The notes under the pieces are model-generated. The model saw only the letters and a list, made by a program, of their open reading frames with translations, was not told the DNA's origin and ran no database searches. The translations under genes were made by a program, and so were the position numbers. A stretch of 64,000 bases of DNA from Sisyra terminalis (lineage: Eukaryota; Arthropoda; Insecta; Neuroptera; Sisyridae), in the NCBI GenBank assembly GCA_958496175.1, contig OY292279.1, positions 8,866,001 to 8,930,000 on the forward strand, in the 5' to 3' direction. This document shows positions 11,672 to 23,859 of the stretch, piece after piece (positions within the stretch are counted from its first letter, which is position 1; each line of letters opens with the position of its first letter).

Positions 11672-12030
11672 AAGAGCGACAATTCAGGTTATTTAAGATC
11701 GGTTTTTTATTTTAATATTTTTATTATTCAATTAGCTACGTTTCGTTACGTATCGTAACTTCATTAGGCTTCTTGATTCACAAAAATAAAATATTTTCAA
11801 TTTAAATTCAATAAATAAATAAAATATATATATTTTTTTTTTATTTGCTGAATTTAAATTGAAAATATTTTATTTTTGTGAATCAAGAAGCCTGATGAAG
11901 TTACAATACGTAACGAAACGTAGCTAATTGAATAATAAAAATATTTAATAAAAAAAACCGCACTTGAACAACCTGAATTGTCGTCTTATTTAAAAAAATA
12001 AAAGCTAAGATCTGCATTTTATCATTCACT
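11672..12030. repeat. Head-to-head foldback with hammerhead-like arms
   Basis: The arms starting ACAATTCAGGTTATTTAAGA (about 11676) and ending AACCTGAATTGTCG (about 11970) are inverted copies, each holding a CUGANGA...GAAA motif. Related single arms occur at 16740-16930 and 38786-38940. Inverted partial duplication of the terminal region is common in PLEs, so this is probably a nonautonomous PLE-type module; no RT is present. Confidence 0.6.
11891..11930 (+). ncRNA. Hammerhead-like core, family 2
   Basis: CTGATGA, one unpaired A, a perfect 5-bp stem II (GTTAC/GTAAC) with loop AATAC, then GAAA. Stem III and the cleavage dinucleotide are not convincing: the next bases, CGTAGCTA, contain a self-complementary TAGCTA that could work only as a dimer. 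The opposite arm near 11735-11772 has CTAATGA, a core-breaking change. Confidence 0.4.
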
Positions 12031-12099
12031 TATTAAAAACCATTTAAAATTGTAGATTGTTTTCCAATTGTTTATTTCACGAAAGTTTTAACCTAAATT

Positions 12100-12605
12100 T
12101 TTATATATTTTTAAACTGCAAACCATGCATTTAACAGAGTGCAATTTACATTTGGTTAATAAACTAGGATTTTTAATATCCCAAAACCTGCAGTTTTGAT
12201 TATTATCCTTTTTATTTAGGAGGAAATGAGCTTTATCGGTCATTATCAGACGATCCATAAAGTTCTTTACCTCTTTTGCTAATTGTTAAAGTTTAAGTGC
12301 AAGTTCAGAAGTCGTTGGTAAACTGCAGAATTAAATTTCTGAACCATTTGAATTTTGTACGAATAAAGATGTAAAATCCGGTGTAGTGAGGGCCGATGGA
12401 TTTTAAGTAAAGTAGTTCGCCTTCGAGTCGACGTTTCGGGGTCTTTTACGATACTACTCCTCATAAGATCCATATTTTCTTCTAGAAAACATAGAAAGTC
12501 ATCTACGGAACCCTGTAGCTGAAAACGATCCATTAAGCGACGAATTCTTTTACCGAGGGTGGATTTTTAACGTTAAAATGAAGCGATAGGCTTGATGCGT
12601 TCTTA
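12100..12605 (-). pseudogene. Tc1/mariner-type transposase relic
   Basis: The minus strand shows the N-terminal paired-domain half (KRIRRLMDRFQLQGSVDDF, then DPETSTRRRTTLLKIHRPSL and LYSYKIQMVQ) in an 84-codon open stretch at 12279-12533. After stops comes the catalytic region TDKAHFLLNKKDNNQNCRFW, matching the SDEAHFxLNGxVNxQNCRxW block. The acidic residue next to the first catalytic Asp is replaced by Lys (DEAHF to DKAHF). The rest of the DDE/D domain is missing. No terminal repeats were found. Confidence 0.8.
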
Positions 12606-12626
12606 TAATTAAATGTTGGTTTTTAA

Positions 12627-13770
12627 TTTTTTTTCAAATCCTTTATTGCCTTCTATATATTTACAATTTATATACTATGCAATGTGCTAACCAAATTTTG
12701 GTTGCTTATATACCACATTTAAGGTAAAAACCGTAGTTCGACCCTGGTGTGGTATTTTCGAAACATGTTGAGAGGGCCCAACCAATGTTGGGACTCTCTA
12801 AGAATTTGTTAGGAGGTCGCGAGACCAACGTCGTTTCAGCCTACGTGGTATATTGTCTGGATGAGTTTCAGGGAAAGAATTTGGGCATTAGGGTTAGGAT
12901 GGTCGACTAACTTAGAGTGGAATTTTTGGAATCGTTCTTGGATTAAGGTAGTGACAAAAGGAAAGTTGAGATCATTGTGTATGATTCGGTTGTTAACATA
13001 ATAAGGAGCATTGATTATTCGACGAAGGACTTTTGATTGGAAAGATTGGATAATTTGGATGTTGGATGGTTTTGCAGAGCCCCACAATTCTGCTCCGTAA
13101 GCCCAGATAGGTCGTAGTAGAGTTTTGTAAATGGTGAGTATAGTTTTTGTATTAACTGAAGATTTAGGTCCTAAAAGTCTACGTAATAGTCCATATCGTT
13201 GGTTTAGTATTTGTCTTTTGAATTTAATATGTGGGTTCCAGGTTAAGTGGCTGCCTAGGTAGAAGCCTAAATAACGAACCTTGGAAGCAATCGGGATAGG
13301 GTCGTTGTCAAAGTAAATCGGAGGGTATGTCAGTCGTCTTAGGGTGAATGGTATCATCACACTTTTTTCATTGTTGATTTTTATTTTCCATTTCTGACTC
13401 CATCCTGAGATGAGATCTAGTTGGTGCTGTAACGTATTGGTGGCTATTATGGGGTTAGGATCAGTGGAAAGAATTGCTTTATCATCAGCATAAGGGAAAA
13501 TACAGGATGTGAGTGAGTTGGGATATCGGCCGTATAGATGATGTAAAGAAGAGGCCCAATAATACTCCCCTGTGGTACTCCAGCAAGAATAGGAAACGAG
13601 GCAGAGTATGTAGCTCCACATCTCACACTGAAGCTGCGATTGGATAAATAGGATTGTAGGATAAGGAAATACTGGGAAGGTAGAAGTGGGTTTTTTAAAA
13701 TGAAATTCTTAAAGTTTTTGGTGCGTTTAAACGTGCTGTATTTTTCCAAGGTAAATTTCAATACTTACCG
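12627..13770 (-). mobile_element. Jockey-type LINE fragment, 5'-truncated
   Basis: Minus-strand RT from the fingers/palm to the C-terminus, then a 3' UTR with AATAAA (12642-12647) and an A-run at 12627-12634. It belongs to the same family as the LINE at 55631-56901: both read ...ADIP... and SFQSK(V/F)LR-I-NAPYYVNNR. There is no endonuclease or upstream ORF. No clear target duplication was found. Confidence 0.85.
12836..13761 (-). pseudogene. LINE reverse transcriptase, one frameshift
   Basis: Two overlapping frames: 13447-13761 holds SYLSNRSFSVRCG and AGVPQGSIIGPLLY, and 12836-13621 holds FPYADDKAILSTDPNP (catalytic YADD intact), KWKIKINNEKS, VRYLGFYLGSHLTW and LRPIWAYGAELWGSAKPSN. A single-base shift near 13500 separates the palm from the YADD loop. 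The thumb and C-terminal domain read through to a stop at 12836. Confidence 0.85.
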
Positions 13771-15883
13771 AGTGCTATTTCTGAAAAAAAAGTCAAATAA
13801 GATTAATAAATGTTATTGGGTATAAATTTTTGATAACTCTGTACAAAAATGAAGCTGAAAAGACAATTTTAATCTTGAAAAACATTAAAAACGAACAATG
13901 AAAATGTGGTATTAAACTTTAATAGAAAATATGGTCGATGAAATTTTATTAATTTTAAACTCACCAATAAATTAATAATTATTAGTAACATGTTTTATGA
14001 ATATTTTAGTCGGTGAATATAGATGTTGCTTGTAATGAGTTCCAGGTAGCTTCCACCCAATCTCCCTTGAAGCAATTAATTTTCCTGTGGGATTAAAAAC
14101 ATATGTATTCATGGCGGACATACAGGATGTCCCGGAAAAATATGGACGAAAATTGGAAAATATTTTTTCCGTTTTTGGAACAAATATTACGGGGCAAATT
14201 TTATAAAAATTAATTTCTCTAAAAGATAATTACAAACCCAAAAATGTTTAAAAATAATATTGAAAATGTTCCTCCGATGATTACCAAGTTATCTTTCTCA
14301 GTATTATGAGTGACTTAGTTAGTATGGAGAAATGCAATACTACTTGATTATCAGTGCAGAAAATTTTGAGAATTTTTTAATATTATTGTTTATAGTTATT
14401 TTTATAACTGATATCAATTTTATGAAAGGGTTTTGAGATACAAACCCGGTAAATTGATCAGGGAAAATATTTTAATGATCCCTAAGGGTTGCAATGGTTC
14501 TAATAAAATAGTAATATCCTGTAAACGTAAGATCTATCTTAATTATATTTTTTAAAAGAAAATAATATGATTTTTTTAAAATGCTTGTTTTTTTCAGATT
14601 TTTTAAAGAAAACATATTGAAAAAAAATTAATACCACTTACACCCTTTGTATTAATTGCTTGTTTAACTCGAATACGTACCTGCATAACATACTATGCAT
14701 AATGTAATGCAGAATTCTAATGATTATGTATATTAATTATGTACAATTTTTTTTATAAATATAATAATTTATAAATAAAAATATAATATTTATAAATATA
14801 TATATTTTATAAATATTTTAATTATTCTTATTATTCTTTAGAGGTCTGTAAGTACTAATAAAACACTAAAATACTAGAAATTTCAGATCCATACATCAAT
14901 TAAAATTTGAACACTTAATATGGGTGCAGCAAAGAAAATATATATTTTTTTAATTTGCATAAGCTATTGTTCTGAAATTTAAATATTATTCAGGGTATAA
15001 TAATGCTTTCATTGAAAAAAAAAATTGACAGTTACTTTACTATATGCAATTAAGAAAGAAATAAAATTAAGCTAAAAAAAATTTTTTTTGACCATGAAAA
15101 TATTTTCATATCGCCTATAAAATATTTTTTTAAATTATGCATATTTTATTAATTATGTGTGATTTTTTTCAAATTTTTTGAATCAATAAGATATAGTGAA
15201 GAAAATTAAAACATAAACCACTTCTGCACTTAATGTTAATTGGCCTTGCTTCACCTAAACATATACATTGCATTGGTATTTATTGTGGGAGTGGTTTTGT
15301 TTGATTTTAAAAATTTCAATAATCAAAACAAATGAGCATCAGTAAATCTTGCAATCCCATTGGCTAATAGCCGATTGCATTGAACTGCGTTTGTTCTTAT
15401 CAGATATTAGTGCAATGTTTGACGTACGCATATTGTTTTTTGATCTTAATTGATTAATTTCAATTGATTAAATGCTAAAGAGTGATCCAAGTGATAATTT
15501 ACATAGTGCTCAATGAACTATGGATAACAATTCATTTATTCAAGTAAGTGTATGGTAATTAAATTCTGAAAATAAGAAATTTAAGTGTCAACAGTATTAG
15601 TTTCGATTCAATTGTCCAATTGAAATTTTTGGGTAAAAAGAATGTTTTCAATCTAAATGATTAGGAGATCTATGGTTATAAGCATAGTGAATTGGCTATA
15701 AATTATTTTTGGTTTTTTTAGATCTATGGAACCATATGATTCTTAAATCTCATAAACCTTTAAATCATATTAAAATTTATCATAAATCAGCAAAGTAAAT
15801 TTAAAAAAACCGTTGATCAATTGAGACTGAGATCTAAATCTTCCAGGTTCTTAGTATTATGTTATGACCTATGTACAAGTTAC

Positions 15884-16000
15884 GGGTAAAGTTAGATTGA
15901 CGAGTAAGCTTAGGTTTACCCGGATAAACTGCGGATTACTCAAGAAACATGGGTGAAGTACGAAATATAAATGAAATTCTATACTTCAAAGAAAAACTAT
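15884..16000 (+). repeat. Ginger-like TIR fragment 1
   Basis: Starts with GTTACGGGTAAAGTTAGATT and continues through CTCAAGAAACATGGGT, matching the left arm of the palindrome at 36079-36714. Confidence 0.6.
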
Positions 16001-16577
16001 ACAATGTACCAAATTTTCTCTTTGTTGACTTTAAACTTTAAGTTTGAAATTTTTTGAGCAATATTTCACGAGATATCGATCTCAATAGACATCTATCGAA
16101 AAAACTATGGAAAAGTATGATAAGAGTTGCAATGTTTTTGGTACTTAACGGGTCCAACCTTATGTAAATAAACTCAGTTTTTAAAAAAAAGAAGATTTAA
16201 TGTTATGCTTATAATGCTTAAGTTCAACAAATTTAAACTTCGAGATGCGTAATATTAACTATAAAAACTTAATTAAAGTATACGTAGCTTAAAGAAAATG
16301 GGAAGCTTATTCCTAGCAATTCTTGAACTCTAACTGGAAATAGTTTCATTAGAAATTAGTTCATTATTAAGGTTATATGCTTAGTGAATTGGCCCTAAAT
16401 TATTTTTGCTTTTTTTTAAGATCTATGGAGCCATATGACCTTTAAATCCCGTAAACCCTTAAATCATATAAAATTTATCAGGAATCAGCAAAGTAAATTT
16501 AAAAAAAATCATTAATCAATTGAGAAAGAGATCTAAATCTTCCAGGTTCTTAGTATTTTGTTATGACCTATGTATAT

Positions 16578-16725
16578 GTTACGGGTAAAGTTAGATTAAC
16601 GAATAAGCCTAGGTTAACCCGGTTAAATTGCGAATTACTTAAGGAACATGGGTAAAGGGTTAAATCGACGAGGGGGTGATGTTTTAATGATATTTAAGAG
16701 ATATTTATGTAACGGGTAAATAAGA
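16578..16725 (+). repeat. Ginger-like TIR fragment 2, rearranged
   Basis: The flank CTATGTATAT and the TIR start GTTACGGGTAAAG match 36071-36091. After GGGTAAAG it continues into GGTTAAATCGACG...GATGTTTTAATGATATTTA, which is the inverted right flank of the element at 36720-36765. An internal deletion or inversion must have joined the two. Confidence 0.55.
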
Positions 16726-16734
16726 AGAAAATTC

Positions 16735-16930
16735 AGGTTATTTAAGATCTTTTTGTTTTTTTATTTTTTATTTAATATTTTATTGTTCAATTAGCTACGT
16801 TTCGTTACTAATCGTAACTTCCTCAGGCTTCTTGATTCACAAAATTAAATATTTTTAATTTAAATTCAATAAATAAAATAAATTATATTATTTAAAGAAA
16901 TATAAAAGCTGAGATCTGATTTTTATCATC
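16735..16930 (-). repeat. Single hammerhead-like arm, family 2
   Basis: AATTCAGGTTATTTAAGAT at the left and GCTGAGATCTG at the right match 11676 and 38915. The minus strand contains CTGAGGA...GTAACGAAACGTAGC with N7 = G. It sits between two Ginger-like TIR pieces. Confidence 0.55.
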
Positions 16931-17200
16931 TGTTACGGGTAAAGTTAGATTGACGAGTAAACCTAGGTTTGCCCTGGGAAACTGCGGATTACTCAAGAAA
17001 CATGGGTAAAGTACGAAATATAACTGAAATTGGACATTTTTCCCGCTTTATCCGGGTTAACCGCGTTCCACCCATTTTCTCTTGGTTAAAGTTGAATGTA
17101 GGAATTATTAGTTATCAAATTATATCCCCGTTTACCTTTAAAAAACATATTTTTAAATATATTGCTATTGTAATACATAATGAAAATTACAAGCTTTTAC
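16931..17200 (+). repeat. Ginger-like TIR fragment 3
   Basis: TGTTACGGGTAAAGTTAGAT through CCGCGTTCCACCCATTTTC corresponds to 36079-36235. The 80-codon open stretch at 16969-17211 is just this repeat read through and is not a gene. Confidence 0.6.
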
Positions 17201-17404
17201 TCACGGTTTAATTCACTTGGAAAAGTTATTTTCTTTTATTTTTCTATGTTTAAGCGTCTAGTAAATTTTGAAGAAAATTATTATACATATAAGAACCTCC
17301 GTTAAACGAATTTAAGAAGATTAAAAATAATTCCACCGAAAATTTTTGAATGGAAAATTCGTCTTATAATTTCCAGTAGTGCCAATTATTCGGGACATCC
17401 TGTA

Positions 17405-18410
17405 CATGTATAACGTAGACACCATATAACTACACATCCCTAGCGTTCCATCTACAATATAAAACCGCACCACCGCTCTATCCATTCGCTGAATAATTTT
17501 CAATTAACTTTTTTTCCCCAATTAGAAATCGACAATGACACTCACCAAACAAATTGCGTCTCAACTAAATTTTTAATTAATCGCTCGTCCCGAAAAAGAC
17601 GTTAAGGGAATACGCGATCATACCATCGAAAATTCGTGTCGTTTTAATTGACTATCGAAAAAAAAATTATGGCACAAACGTGCTCGTCAATATCGGACAC
17701 AAAAAATTAATCATCCCATATTCATCATCCCCGAAAACAATTTTATTTATCAAGTCTTCGTTTTGCTCGACTCTGCAACTAGACTCGATTAAAATTACGC
17801 TTTGTTCCGTTATTAACGAACATAATATTGACGGTTTATTATCATTGCTCCCCCTCATTTCTCTCACTTATTACAGATTAAGTTTTAATCAATTTTAATT
17901 ATATTTCTCACGTCTCCCACGTTTGTCTCCCTCCCACCCTACGTCTCGTTTTATCTTCCGGTATAAAAGCACCTCCATTACTATTCGCCAGGATTCGCCA
18001 GGATTTGCCGGCATTTTTTGTTTTTTTGTGTTGGCGATGATAACGTCAGTGTTTGTCCTTTTCACCCGTTTCACGTTTGATTTTATCTTTTATGGCTTCT
18101 CAGCCTATATTTAGTTATCTGAAGGTAAACGACGACCTACTTACCGGAGCTTTGAAAGCTTAGTGCTAATTTAACTTTTATTTCTTCGGGATTGATAGTT
18201 TCCAACTCATTAAATGTCTTACTGAAAAGATCAGTTTTATCATTTGGTTCTAAAAGTTTGGCAAATGTTATCACTTAAAGTGTTACTCTATTTTTATGGG
18301 GGAAAAATATGATCCGAGAAATTTCATTGCTGGGAATTTGAAGCATGATGTACTGTGCTAAGTTTCATTGACCCATAAACTATGTTGTTCTTTATTGTTC
18401 TTATCTCTGA
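17405..18410. other. No gene recognised; less repetitive stretch
   Basis: 17405-18160 has higher GC and few repeats. Short open frames on both strands (60-72 codons) have no domain. It could be unique genomic DNA or a regulatory region, but nothing supports a specific role. Confidence 0.35.
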
Positions 18411-18720
18411 TTAGTTATATAAAAGGGTTGTACAAATTTTATTCGTCACAATCGATTGATACATTGAATTTAGATATTGCCTGTTGTATTATAGTAAAAA
18501 TATAATCGACAACCTATACCGATTAGCCAAAAAAAAATTTTAAATTTGGTTTTCCAATTTTTTTTTGCCCATCGATGGAAAATCGTTCAAAGAGGTTTGC
18601 GAACGAAACCGTTTCGTTTGTGACAAAATAGTTCATAATTACTACTTAAATATTTTGTCACAAACCTCTACGAACGATTTTGCATCGATTGGCAAAAAAA
18701 ATTTTGGAAAATTCTTCAAA
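18411..18720. repeat. Dispersed repeat with inverted CATCGAT block
   Basis: GATTAGTTATATAAAAGGGT (18411) recurs in direct orientation at 20568, and CTACGAACGATTTTGCATCG (18668) recurs at 20759. Within this copy, CATCGATGGAAAATCGTTCA (18571) faces its inverted form ACGAACGATTTTGCATCGAT (18670), giving a roughly 140-bp hairpin. Confidence 0.55.
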
Positions 18721-18751
18721 ATTTTTTCTGCTTATAGGGTTAGGGGAGAGT

Positions 18752-19450
18752 TTAGTTTCCGTGGCGACAAAATATGACGACGGATTCTCATAAAATTGAC
18801 CAAAATAAATCGAAAATTAGGAATACAAAAAGTCTCGTTTTCGCTTCGTTTACGTGCAAAAGAAGATTTTTGGTCCAAAAATATCAATGTTATTTCTTAT
18901 GGGACTAAAATGTCTACAAATATGTATACAAAATAAGTCATGGTTACAATGTTAAAATTGATAATCATTTGAACGAAAACAAGACTTAGTACAACTGATT
19001 TCGTCTTTGCGTAGAAGATACTAACTAAATTAATTAAATTTAAGATAATAACTCCCTCCACAAAATTAGATTTTGTTTCTATTGGTCAATTTTAATTAAA
19101 AATTTTAGAATCCTTCTTAACTAGCCCTCAATGAAACACCATGTATTGAGATATTCAAAATTCAAAAATCGTAATCATAAACTAAAGATATATGTTGAAA
19201 ATAAGAGATCCTAAAATGTTCCATCTGCACTATGATGGTTTATTATAATTCCGTTTTTATAAAAAATCACTACACACATTGAACATAACAAGGATATATA
19301 TAATGAAGAGAATTTATCACAAACTGGACCAAAAATTCAATTTTTTATGTTAACAAAGCATAAACGACACTTTTTGTATTCTTCATTTTCGATTTATTTT
19401 CGCGAATTTTATGAAAATCCGTCATCAGAATTTGTTGCCACGGAAAATAC
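18752..19450. repeat. 0.7-kb foldback element
   Basis: TTTCCGTGGCGACAAA at 18757 and the inverted form near 19445 (TTGTTGCCACGGAAAA) begin arms of about 90 bp. They share GACGGATT(C/T)TCATAAAATT and TAAATCGAAAAT. There is no coding potential between the arms and no clear target duplication. Confidence 0.6.
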
Positions 19451-20283
19451 TTTCTATCTTTGAGACATTGTCACACAGCTGAAGTCAGCTGAGGTTTTAA
19501 GAAGCATATTAAATCTCTTTTTCTCATGAACGATGCGAAAATATATTTTTTATAATTATTGTTTTCGTTTTGCTTACGACGAATTTATTCAAATCCATCG
19601 TTAGATTTTGATTATAGTAATTAAAAATAATATATCAATGGATCCTTATAAAATCAATCAAACTAAAAGATGATAAATAAAACTTAGCTCTACTAAGATA
19701 AACATGATTATATATAAGGTTTATTCTAATGAATGTTGGAGCTTGTAACAGAGCTTGTTACAGCTTAAAAGCTGTAACAAATAAGAATTTAAATATTTCA
19801 ATTATCGTGTCTTCTAAAGGGTCTAGCAGGATCCACATGGCGAGTTGGCCCCCTAATAGGAACCTATGGCGAAGCTTATGTTAAAATATCGGCTTGATAT
19901 ACAAACACATTTTATATATTTTTCGCGACCAAATTCCTCTTTGACCTTAAGATATGAGCAAAAATATCCCCCGCATGGCTATTTTTTCAAGTTATATATC
20001 TCAAAAACTAATTAAGCTAGAGAAGTTAAACCAATGCGAGGCTTTAGATAATTTTACAGAGTATATAATATATTTTTTTGAAATTTTTACAAAAAAAAAT
20101 TATACAAAAAAAATCGGAAAAACAAATGAAATATTTTTTTTATGTGTTCTCTGTAAATTAAAATCATGAAAAAAATATATTTTATGCTTCTATGTGAGCA
20201 CTATAACTCATAAAAATTGCGTGAAAAAATAGTTGGTTCAACACCTTGAAAAAAAATTAATACATATGTCTTGATTTTAAAAA

Positions 20284-20553
20284 CTTGAAGAGAATTTGAT
20301 TAATATTGATCTTAGCGATTTGGTCTACAAGACCTTTTTTGTAGAAAATCAAATTCTCTCCAAGTTTTTCATTTATAATTTTTCCGTAGCTCTTGTTATT
20401 TACGAGATAAACGCAAAAAAAAACGCGAATTTTATGGAAAAATCAGGTTCAGTGGCCCGTACTACCTCACCGGTGTGAGTTACGACTTTTTTTGGCATTT
20501 CCAACAAAATTTCACGATGGGACCAAAAAAAAAAAGTCAAAAAAAAAATCACC
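20284..20553. repeat. Half copy of the TAGGGTGATTTTT foldback
   Basis: Matches the right half of 28709-29519: CTTGTTATTTACGAGATAAA, GGTTCAGTGGCCCGTACTAC, ACCGGTGTGAGTTACGACTT, and the terminus AAAAAAATCACCCTA at about 20553. The left half is missing. Confidence 0.7.
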
Positions 20554-20879
20554 CTAATAAGTATAGATTAGTTATATAATAGGATTGTAGCAAAAGTTTG
20601 TAGAGAAACGAAAAGAAATTTTATTCGTCCCAAATGATTAATGCATTGAGCTTAAATATTTTCGGTTGCATTAAAGTAAAAATTTATTAATTTTTTTTAC
20701 TTAATTAATTAAAACTTAATTATACTGTCCCAAGCAAAACGGTTTCTTTAACAAACTTCTACGAACGATTTTCCATCGATAAGCAAAAAAAATTTTTGGA
20801 AAATTCTAATTTAAAATTTTGTCGGCTAATGGGTATAGGGTTAAATCGACTGAGAAGTTAGTTAATCAAGAAACTCTAT

Positions 20880-22641
20880 TCTTCCAATTCCTACATTTCC
20901 CTTTATATTTCCATCCACATTGAAATGCTAGGAAAATTTCACAATTTTTGACAGTATCATTTTCATGGAAATATGAGATGAGGTTCCACAGTAATTTTCA
21001 ATCTACGTTCTGGCATTCACATTTATTTTATATTAAACAATGCAATTCACATTGCAATAACAGACAGAAATTGTTTGTTTAATGAAAAGAAAACGGAATC
21101 GTCGACTACGTCGACGATAGACATACAACGACAATACAATGCGACGGCAACCGAAAGCTTTAACTCGAAAGCTTTGTTACATTTGGCAAAGTCAAGCATT
21201 CCACGCCTGACTACGTTCTTTGTCGTTCCCCATACACATTGTATACTTATATAAAACGATTTCCAATGATTCAATTTTCGTCATATTCACCATAAAAGCA
21301 ACGTCAGGATGTGCCCGACCGATAACAATGACGAATATTACAGTAAATTGTCCCTACGAAATGAATTCACTAGTTATTTTCTTTTTGCCTCAAATCAATT
21401 GCCTTAAGAATAAGATAATAAATCTAAAGTGATTTGATAGTATGAGAACATGCATATTGCATTCTGTCGTCTGTTTATTACTCTCAAGTATCTAAAATTG
21501 TTACAATGTTCATTTCTGTCTACAACTACTAAAATAGAAAGACAAAATGCAGTTCTCAAATTGCCAATTCCTGTCTCATTTATTTAATCGTTCAGCATTT
21601 CGAAAACATCTAAAAGTTTACCGGAATAATGCATTTTTCGATGGGCAAAGACGGGGATTTTGTTTGGGGGGGTGATTTTTCGGCGGGGATGATGATGTCA
21701 CAGGTGTATCGGGAATAAATGGAAGAGGGCCACGTCACATCTGTTGACAAACATCGGAGCAATTTGGTTCAATTCGCTTTTATGGAGTTGAACGTGTAAA
21801 ATGTAGTCGGTGCATCTATCAAAATGGACATAATGTCCTGTTTACAATGTGAATCGGAAATGCTTTTGTAGCAGACGGTGCATTGCTGCACTTGTCCGAG
21901 CATATTGTGACTTTCATGATGGTCCAAGTTTAAATGTTTCCATTCTATTCGTCTTGTTTTTCTTGTTCTTTTGGAAACAGCTTGAGGACAGTTGCATTTT
22001 AACGATTGGCATTCCCAAAGAAAATATTTTCTTTAGCCGTAATAACTATTAATTTAAAACGTATTAATTAAATCAATGCTTCAAATGTAGTTGCATTAAA
22101 TTTTTAATTGAATAGAATTTTGTTTTTAAAGTTCATCTGTAAAGTTGTCTTCTATCGAAAAATGCAAATTTCCACGAAAAACGAAAAAAAATCTGCGCCA
22201 TCTGTTGATGTGAGTCAATAATGAATATAATCAGTTCTGGTTTTAATATAGACTAATATACAACAATTAGTTTCAAATTTTATTCAAAAATGTATATGTT
22301 AATTATTTTTAAAATAAACCAATCTATTATCGAGTTGTATTGCCAAAACAATATTTCGGACTTCAGCCTTTAGATTTGCATTTTTTAAAAGTATTATCTC
22401 CATAGTCAATTTTAATAACTTAAATAAATAATAATAATTATTGACCTTTATAATACGTGTTATATATCTTTCGTTTGTATATCTAATACTTCTGCATAGA
22501 AGAATCATAATTGAATGCAATTTCAAACCGAGTTGAACTCGGTCATCCAGGTACTTATAGTAAAGTGCCAATTATTATTGATATCAACCACTACTTGATT
22601 TAAATTTTATCAGTCGTAAATCTTGGGACCAAATACTTTGG
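20880..22641. other. No gene recognised
   Basis: This is a relatively repeat-poor stretch. A 1-kb portion (21000-22060) has higher GC, including GGGGGGGTGATTTTTCGGCG near 21664. Open frames are under 92 codons and match nothing. A 90-codon minus-strand stretch (22299-22571) is Ile/Leu/Lys/Asn-rich and most likely chance. Confidence 0.35.
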
Positions 22642-23133
22642 CTTAAAGGCACTGGCGAGCTAGGTAACCAAGGGCCCTGGGGCCAATTAAAAAATGCAGC
22701 CCCACTGCTATGTAAAGTGATTAGGTTTTATCAAATAAAAATATGAATTATACAAACACTTTAAAAATGCTAAGCTACTTAAGGTCTTTTGTGCACTGCA
22801 GGGCAGGTAATACAAATATTAAACAGTAACAACATAAATTACAATTAATACTTGGTGTAAGTTTGGCTAATGAAACGAAATAAAGAAGATCTAAGGGTTT
22901 ATTATATAAAGGTCGGGCCTCCCAACTGATTAAATAACAATTATATTTACAATTTTTTCCTTGCTTTAGTTTTCGCAAAAGTATCGATGATTATGTTTAA
23001 ATCCAGGCTTGATGAATTTTTAAAAGTTCAGTTCGATCGAGATTTCTGGTAAGGATTCGAGGGCTTCCTGAGCTTGAGGGCCCCGGGGCACTGCCCCGAC
23101 TAGCCCCTAGGTGGCTACGTCACTGCTTAGGGG
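22642..23133 (-). mobile_element. hAT element, internally deleted copy
   Basis: The termini CACTGGCGAGCTAGGTAACC (22650) and ...GGTGGCTACGTCACTG (to 23125) match the hAT element at 49330-50028. The 8-bp flanks CTTAAAGG (22642-22649) and CTTAGGGG (23126-23133) form a diverged duplication. Relative to the sister copy, about 220 bp is deleted after AAATCCAGGCTT near 23010, and this removes the dimerisation domain. No protein function is left. Confidence 0.8.
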
Positions 23134-23853
23134 ATTTATATACAGTTAGAAGGCCGAAAAAAAGGGAATTTTCCAGAATTTTTTTAGAGAAAACTTTTAA
23201 ATTTATTGATCTAAAAATTTGTACACATATTATGGTATCTTTTAACTGTATTTTAAGATTTGGTATTAGTAAAAATATTTATTTGGAAAGAAGCTACAGT
23301 TGATCTCCCGGAGCTCCTCTCAAAAAAGACGTTTTCCGGTTACCACTATATCTCAGAACTGGATCCTTTGAAATTAAAAAATCAAACAGATTTCGTTAAA
23401 GTAATGTTAAATCTAGTAATTAATCGAAGGAATAAGTAAAATATTTTTTTTTGACAAAATGGCGGTTTCTCAAAAAAAAAAACGATATTTGACCAAAATT
23501 TCGACCTTAAATTGTTTATAAAAAAGAAAATTTATTTGTGAGAAATAATCTTCGATTAATTACTTAAAAATATATTTAAGAAGCTCGTGTTAAGACTTGA
23601 GACTAATCGGCTTAGCCGTTTCCGCATAATGTTGGTCACCGACTTTGAAAATACCATTTTAAGAAAAACGCGTTTAAAGTTTGAAAAGCACTTTACATAG
23701 GATAATTCTTTTTTCTAATTTGGAAGTAACTTTGAAAATATCCACCGGAACGATATGAAATTTTCAGTGTGTGCTCTTAAATATATGTACATTAAGAAAA
23801 TAATATAAAAATAATAGATCTTTTGAAAATTCTAACTGTACATAACCCCTTAA
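23127..23853. mobile_element. TTAA-flanked nonautonomous TIR element, copy 2
   Basis: The left end GGGGATTTATATACAGTTAG (23130) and right end CTAACTGTACATAACCCC (23832-23849) are imperfect inverted repeats. TTAA is intact on the right (23850-23853) and reads TTAG on the left, where a hAT inserted. The length is 720 bp. It shares AAAACGCGTTTAAAGTTT at about 23668 with the copy at 444-1188, which supports one family. Confidence 0.65.
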
Positions 23854-23859
23854 TAAAGA

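Larger units (their letters stand above)
14121..17404. mobile_element. 3.3-kb nonautonomous TIR element, copy 1
   Basis: Left end CAGGATGTCCCGGAAAAAT (14123-14141) and right end ATTATTCGGGACATCCTG (17385-17402) are inverted, with TA directly outside both (14121-14122, 17403-17404). A TA target suggests a Tc1/mariner-like mechanism. No transposase frame is visible in 3.28 kb of AT-rich DNA. From about 14660 it is collinear with 34.7-37.6 kb, a second copy. It has collected other repeats (Ginger-like TIR pieces at 15884, 16578 and 16931, and a hammerhead-like arm at 16740). Confidence 0.65.

Noticed and set aside
11735..11772. Second active hammerhead in the family 2 foldback
   Set aside because: The core reads CTAATGA instead of CTGATGA, which should abolish activity.
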